Made by a program: the position numbers and the translations under genes. This document shows, in pieces, positions 40,427-43,546 of a stretch of DNA of 43,546 nucleotides. How positions within the stretch are numbered: position 1 is the first letter of the stretch; every line of letters starts with the position of its first letter. The notes under the pieces were generated by a model. The model worked only from the letters and a program-made list of their open reading frames with translations, ran no database searches and was not told where the DNA came from. The DNA is from Cytophagales bacterium (GTDB lineage Bacteria > Bacteroidota > Bacteroidia > Cytophagales > Microscillaceae), in assembly GCA_013298075.1 (NCBI GenBank), contig JAAFJG010000038.1, forward strand, positions 1 through 43,546. The letters run 5' to 3'.

Positions 40427-40693
40427 ATGAAAAACATTCAACTTAATAAAGTACTCACAGTAGAAGGAGGAAAAAGACAAAGTAAACCTTGTATTAGAGG
40501 TATGCGCATTGCTTATCAAGATATTATTGGGTGGTTAGAATCAGGAATGACTGTTGAAAATATTTTAAATGATTATCCTGAACTAAATCAAAGAGATATT
40601 ACGGCTTGTCTTCAATTAGCAGAAGATAAAGCAATTTCAGAAGTTATTTCTGATAATAACGAAAATACAATAATATCCAAAAAACTTGCCTAA
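40427..40693 (+). CDS. DUF433 antitoxin
   Basis: An 88-residue protein with the DUF433 (VapB45/MqsA-like) core: KPCIRGMRIAYQDIIGWLES, then NDYPELNQRDITACLQLAED. DUF433 proteins have an HTH-like fold and are found as the antitoxin next to DUF5615 PIN-like toxins, exactly as here. The C-terminal ~15 residues are charged and probably wrap the toxin. Confidence 0.88.
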   Translation: MKNIQLNKVLTVEGGKRQSKPCIRGMRIAYQDIIGWLESGMTVENILNDYPELNQRDITACLQLAEDKAISEVISDNNENTIISKKLA

Positions 40694-40764
40694 AAACCTA
40701 AAAAAACATTTTCAAAAATTATATGTAATTGATTATGAAAATTAAAAAAACAAGTCTATTCAAA

Positions 40765-41097
40765 ATGAAACTATTATTAGACCAAAACATTTCTTTCAAA
40801 ATCATAAAAATGTTAGAAATATCATTTCCAGAAATAATTCATGTAGGACGTTTGGGTTTGGGACAAACTGATGATGGAATGATTTGGCAATTTGCTTTGG
40901 TAAATGATTATATGATGGTTACTACAGATAGTTATTTTATGGAACGAAATTTAATATCAGGAAATCCAATTAAAATTATTCAACTCATGTTTAAAGATAC
41001 TTCGACTGAAAATACGGCTAAAAAACTATTCGATAACTACGAAAATATCAAAAAATTTTATTATGATACTAATTATAGCTATTTGCAAATTGTCTAA
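40765..41097 (+). CDS. DUF5615 PIN-like toxin
   Basis: A 110-residue PIN-like protein. The start MKLLLDQNISFKIIKMLEIS (first catalytic Asp) is the usual family start; upstream in-frame ATGs at 40729 and 40735 would add 10-12 atypical residues. Acidic catalytic residues are also seen in GQTDDGMIWQFAL and VTTDSYFMERNL. It is the presumed ribonuclease toxin of the pair with the DUF433 gene, 71 nt upstream by this start. Confidence 0.85.
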   Translation: MKLLLDQNISFKIIKMLEISFPEIIHVGRLGLGQTDDGMIWQFALVNDYMMVTTDSYFMERNLISGNPIKIIQLMFKDTSTENTAKKLFDNYENIKKFYYDTNYSYLQIV

Positions 41098-41194
41098 TAA
41101 TTATTTTCAATAAAAATCGTTAAAATATTCTTTTTTTTGGAACTTAAAACGTAAATTTTCGTTATACAAATATATCAATTAAAAAATTAAAACT

Positions 41195-41893
41195 ATGATG
41201 CTTTGGATAATTTTTGGTGTTACAATGATTGCGAGTTTAATCGTTCATTGGCAACTAAAATCAAAATTCGCTCGTTATTCTCAAATTGGATTACAATCAA
41301 ACTTAACAGGAGCAGAAATTGCAGATATGATGTTACGTGACCATAAAATTTATGATGTAAAAATTACATGCGTAGAAGGACATTTAACAGACCATTATAA
41401 TCCTGCTGACAAAACTGTCAATCTTAGCCCAGAAGTATATCACGGTAATTCTGCTGCCTCTGCAGCTGTGGCGGCTCACGAGTGCGGACATGCAGTACAA
41501 CACGCAACTGCTTATGCTATGTTAGAGTTTCGTTCGATGATGGTGCCTGTGCAAAATATTAGTGCTTGGTTTTTGAATATTTTATTTATTGTTGCCTTTT
41601 TTGGCGGATATTTTTTATATTCAGTGATTGATCCTGCTACTATTTTATTGTTTATTATTGCTGCCTATGGCGTGATTACTTTGTTTAGTTTTGTTACTTT
41701 GCCTGTAGAATTTGATGCAAGCAAAAGAGCATTGGTTTGGATGACGGATAAAGGAATTGTTACCAGACAAGAAAATGCGATGGCAAAAGATGCTTTGAAT
41801 ACGGCTGCTTTAACTTATGTAATTGCTGCATTGGGTTCTTTGTCTATTTTGTTGTATTATGTTGCCTCTTATATTGGTATAAGTAGAGATTAA
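41195..41893 (+). CDS. Zinc metallopeptidase, Zn_peptidase_2 / YugP family
   Basis: A 232-residue membrane protease. An N-terminal membrane helix is followed by the family start FARYSQIGLQSNLTGAEIA, then the zinc site AAHECGHAVQHATAY (HExxH-type: HECGH), and two further membrane helices after residue ~120. Function unknown in general; members resemble B. subtilis YugP. It ends with a clear terminator. Confidence 0.92.
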   Translation: MMLWIIFGVTMIASLIVHWQLKSKFARYSQIGLQSNLTGAEIADMMLRDHKIYDVKITCVEGHLTDHYNPADKTVNLSPEVYHGNSAASAAVAAHECGHAVQHATAYAMLEFRSMMVPVQNISAWFLNILFIVAFFGGYFLYSVIDPATILLFIIAAYGVITLFSFVTLPVEFDASKRALVWMTDKGIVTRQENAMAKDALNTAALTYVIAALGSLSILLYYVASYIGISRD

Positions 41894-41914
41894 AAATTAT
41901 AGATATATCAAATA

Positions 41915-41946
41915 AAAACCTATTTTTTTGAGTTAAAATAGGTTTT
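41915..41946 (+). terminator. Terminator after the Zn peptidase gene
   Basis: AAAACCTATTTT pairs with AAAATAGGTTTT (12 bp) and is followed by further T's. Confidence 0.88.
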
Positions 41947-41983
41947 TTTCTTTATTTTTTAGATAATAAATTTTCAAAAAATT

Positions 41984-42075
41984 TATGCGGAAAGCAAAAA
42001 TATATCTTGAATTGCCTCCAGATTTATCTGGAGGACAATATAAAATTCAACAGTTGGCTTTAGCCAAAATCCTCA
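41984..42075. mobile_element. MITE-like element, degraded copy
   Basis: AATTTATGCGGAAA matches the left end of the full copies. Then come TGAATTGCC, CCTCCAGATTTATCTGGAGG and TTGGCTTTAGCCAA. The right terminal repeat is not recognisable, though TTTCTCGAAATTATTT further on recalls the internal right side. The rest of the 459-bp gap (to 42352) is AT-rich and shows nothing else. Confidence 0.7.
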
Positions 42076-42352
42076 TCTTTCTCGAAATTATTTATCCGAA
42101 TTTCCGCAAGCATTGATAATATTTGGCAGCATTTTAATCTTGTTTTTTCAGACAAAATTTTATTTTTATTTTTAATATTTATTTAGAATTTTATATTGTT
42201 TTTATAAATTAAAACCAAATTAAATTTTAATAAAATAAATTAGATAAAAATACTGCGAAATTAAATTCTTATTAAAATAAAAATACCTAAACTTTGTTTT
42301 GAGGGTGCGGAATGTCAGATTTATCTACTTATATTCGCAATATAGTATAAAA

Positions 42353-43138
42353 TCAATTCGTTTTATGATGATAAATTTCAAAAACATCACTTTTAAATTT
42401 ATCAATCCATTTTGATTCTTCTTTGCTAATTCCTGATACTTTAGCAACTTCTTCCATCACAAATTGAAATTTTTGAATCACCTCAGCAGTCAATCCTTTG
42501 ATATTTTTTTTGATAAGATAAATGGCGTGTTCATACGTATGAGCAACATCTAAAATCATCATATCATCAATTACTTTAAATCGTTCTTCAGCCAACCAAT
42601 CAAATTCGCCCAATTTTTCTTTGACAACTTTTCTAAATGTATCTTTTTCTTCTTTGGTCAATACATTGTCAGCCTTTGCAATCACGTATGCTAATTGCCC
42701 AATGGTGCTATATAAATTTGCTTGTTCAGGGCTTAATTGGTGCATTTCGCTTTTCTTTTTGGCGTGAATAGACAACACATCATTTTCAAATGTATCAATA
42801 ATTTTTCTTTCTGCCTCGCTTACGCCCATCACAGAAGCAACTTTTTCTAATACATATACAAATTTACGAATCAAAACTCGATTCAATGATTTTTTATTTT
42901 CATCTATCAATTTGATAGCAATCGCATAGCTTGCGTGCAAATCTCTTGCGTGATTCGGTTGTTTATTGATGCGTTCCAAATGAGCCAAGGCAATTTCTTG
43001 TCCTTCGCCCATATCTTGAATCGCTACTTTAAACATTTCAATTTCTGTATCAGACACTTCATTATCTGCCAAAGTAATCGCATAAGCCAATTCCGCCAAT
43101 GCTTGATACAAATGTCGTTCTTCTATTGTTAGTTCCAT
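42353..43138 (-). CDS. Tandem TerB-like domain protein
   Basis: A 261-residue soluble, all-helical protein with two TerB-like repeats: residues ~1-130 (LAELAYAITLADNEVSDTEI, KVASVMGVSEAERKIID) and ~135-261 (IGQLAYVIAKADNVLTKEEK, KVSGISKEESKWIDKF). Each half carries the acidic residues of the TerB metal site (ADNEVSDTE; ADNVLTKEE). It is distinct from the single-domain TerB-like protein at 26867. Function unknown. Confidence 0.72.
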   Translation of the reverse strand: MELTIEERHLYQALAELAYAITLADNEVSDTEIEMFKVAIQDMGEGQEIALAHLERINKQPNHARDLHASYAIAIKLIDENKKSLNRVLIRKFVYVLEKVASVMGVSEAERKIIDTFENDVLSIHAKKKSEMHQLSPEQANLYSTIGQLAYVIAKADNVLTKEEKDTFRKVVKEKLGEFDWLAEERFKVIDDMMILDVAHTYEHAIYLIKKNIKGLTAEVIQKFQFVMEEVAKVSGISKEESKWIDKFKSDVFEIYHHKTN

Positions 43139-43175
43139 TTTTTGTATTTTTTAGTGTGTATATAAAAAATATTTG

Positions 43176-43183
43176 CAAACATA
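43176..43183 (-). promoter_or_regulatory. Promoter -7 box of the double-TerB gene
   Basis: Minus-strand TATGTTTG, 37 nt before ATG 43138. Confidence 0.6.
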
Positions 43184-43262
43184 CAAAATTTATTTTACAA
43201 CAACAAAATTTATGATAATTTTGATTTTTTCTTGTTTATTTTAATGACGAGATTTGTTTTAG

Positions 43263-43326
43263 GGATCATCTAAAAAATAAATTACCCACTCAAAAAACTC
43301 ATTTTTAGTCCCCTCACCGCTGGGGC
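43263..43326 (-). repeat. Inverted partial copy of the 32741-32805 repeat
   Basis: Reverse complement matches 32741-32805 at about nine of ten positions, including GCCCCAGCGGTGAGG, then GACTAAAAAT, then TTTGAGTGGGTAATTTATT and TTTAGATG. Only one arm of the GC-rich stem is present here. It lies in the 319-bp gap between divergent genes. Confidence 0.8.
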
Positions 43327-43419
43327 TTATCTTGTAGGGGTTATTTAGTTGTTTTGCTATTATTTAAAAAAAGTTTTTTTGTTTTTTGAAATAAATTTGT
43401 TTTTTGTATTATGTTTTTA

Positions 43420-43427
43420 TAATTTTG
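43420..43427 (+). promoter_or_regulatory. Promoter -7 box before the last gene
   Basis: TAATTTTG, 30 nt before ATG 43458. Confidence 0.55.
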
Positions 43428-43457
43428 TGGTACGTATAATATTTAACTTAAAAAAAT

Positions 43458-43546
43458 ATGTCAAAATTCAGTGGTATAGTTCCTTTTCGTCGTGAATTAA
43501 AAAAAGCTTAGACAAAGCCTTTGATTTAGCTTATTCTAAACCAAGT
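43458..43546 (+). pseudogene. Start of a gene, frameshifted in an A7 run, cut by the window end
   Basis: ATG 43458 opens MSKFSGIVPFRRELKKA and meets a TAG at once. One added A in the A7 run at 43499-43505 would continue the frame as SLDKAFDLAYSKPS to the window edge. A promoter box upstream and coding-like sequence on both sides favour a real gene with a frameshift (mutation, sequencing error or slippage) over chance. Product not recognised. Confidence 0.4.

Noticed and set aside
32679-43326. Invertible segment controlled by a recombinase
   Set aside because: The inverted copies exist, but no recombinase gene or promoter-switching arrangement was found, so it is listed only as a repeat pair.
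1-43546. tRNA, rRNA, riboswitch or replication origin
   Set aside because: No tRNA T-loop pattern with cloverleaf arms, no rRNA-like GC-rich conserved stretch, no known riboswitch core and no DnaA-box cluster was noticed on reading both strands.

Overview
This is AT-rich chromosomal DNA from a member of the Bacteroidota, most likely a gliding Cytophagales-type bacterium. The evidence is a gldD gliding-motility lipoprotein gene, a secreted subtilase with a type IX secretion (T9SS) C-terminal sorting domain, the Bacteroidota-specific alternative GlmU, an Lgt with a long insertion, and about twenty promoters fitting the Bacteroidota -7 box TAnnTTTG. No tRNA, rRNA, CRISPR array or integrase gene was seen. 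Product names come from motifs and remembered families; no database search was run.

Layout. 1-2.3 kb: the methyltransferase/specificity half of a type ISP restriction enzyme. 2.4-3.9 kb: a DUF2147 protein and a GT9 glycosyltransferase. 4.1-5.9 kb: an Rpn/TIGR01784-family PD-(D/E)XK nuclease gene, tandemly duplicated, with one copy reduced to the C-terminal part. 5.9-13.8 kb: mtnA, a secreted class A beta-lactamase-like serine hydrolase, hisD and the T9SS subtilase. 14.2-17.4 kb: a small membrane/coiled-coil gene whose last 48 bases are repeated beyond an inserted two-gene cassette (DUF3696-type ATPase plus a protein with a RelE-like C-terminus). 17.4-21.9 kb: a methyltransferase, alternative glmU, lgt and udk. 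21.9-24.6 kb: a type II restriction-modification cassette between perfect 50-bp direct repeats. 24.6-29.7 kb: a MASE2-PP2C phosphatase, gldD, a TerB-like gene, two secreted paralogues and a bestrophin-like membrane protein. 29.9-36.8 kb: DUF3276, an SGNH hydrolase, a STAS/anti-sigma pair, a NadR-type kinase, an OmpA/TSP3 protein, a lipoprotein, PGI/PMI and tpiA. 37-38 kb: a second Rpn-type nuclease gene with a free-standing copy of its C-terminal tail. 38-43.5 kb: ispH, a methyltransferase, a DUF433/DUF5615 toxin-antitoxin pair, a Zn peptidase, a double-TerB protein and the start of a gene that looks frameshifted.

The most interesting features concern defence genes. Two defence-type cassettes less than 5 kb apart each sit between ~50-bp perfect direct repeats, with no integrase or transposase. 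This matches the pattern called insertion with long target duplication, described for restriction-modification units. Both Rpn-type loci carry an extra, separately expressible C-terminal module, as expected if the tail acts as a cognate inhibitor (the RpnL/RpnS arrangement known from E. coli). The MASE2-PP2C phosphatase, the STAS protein and the HATPase kinase are the three parts expected of a partner-switching signalling system.

The spaces between genes hold several palindromic repeat families: a ~200-bp MITE-like element with ~22-bp terminal inverted repeats around a CCTCCAGAT/ATCTGGAGG core (two good copies, two degraded), a TTGTCAA/TTGACAA hairpin family, a GC-rich 31-bp stem, and a GGTCTGTG double hairpin.
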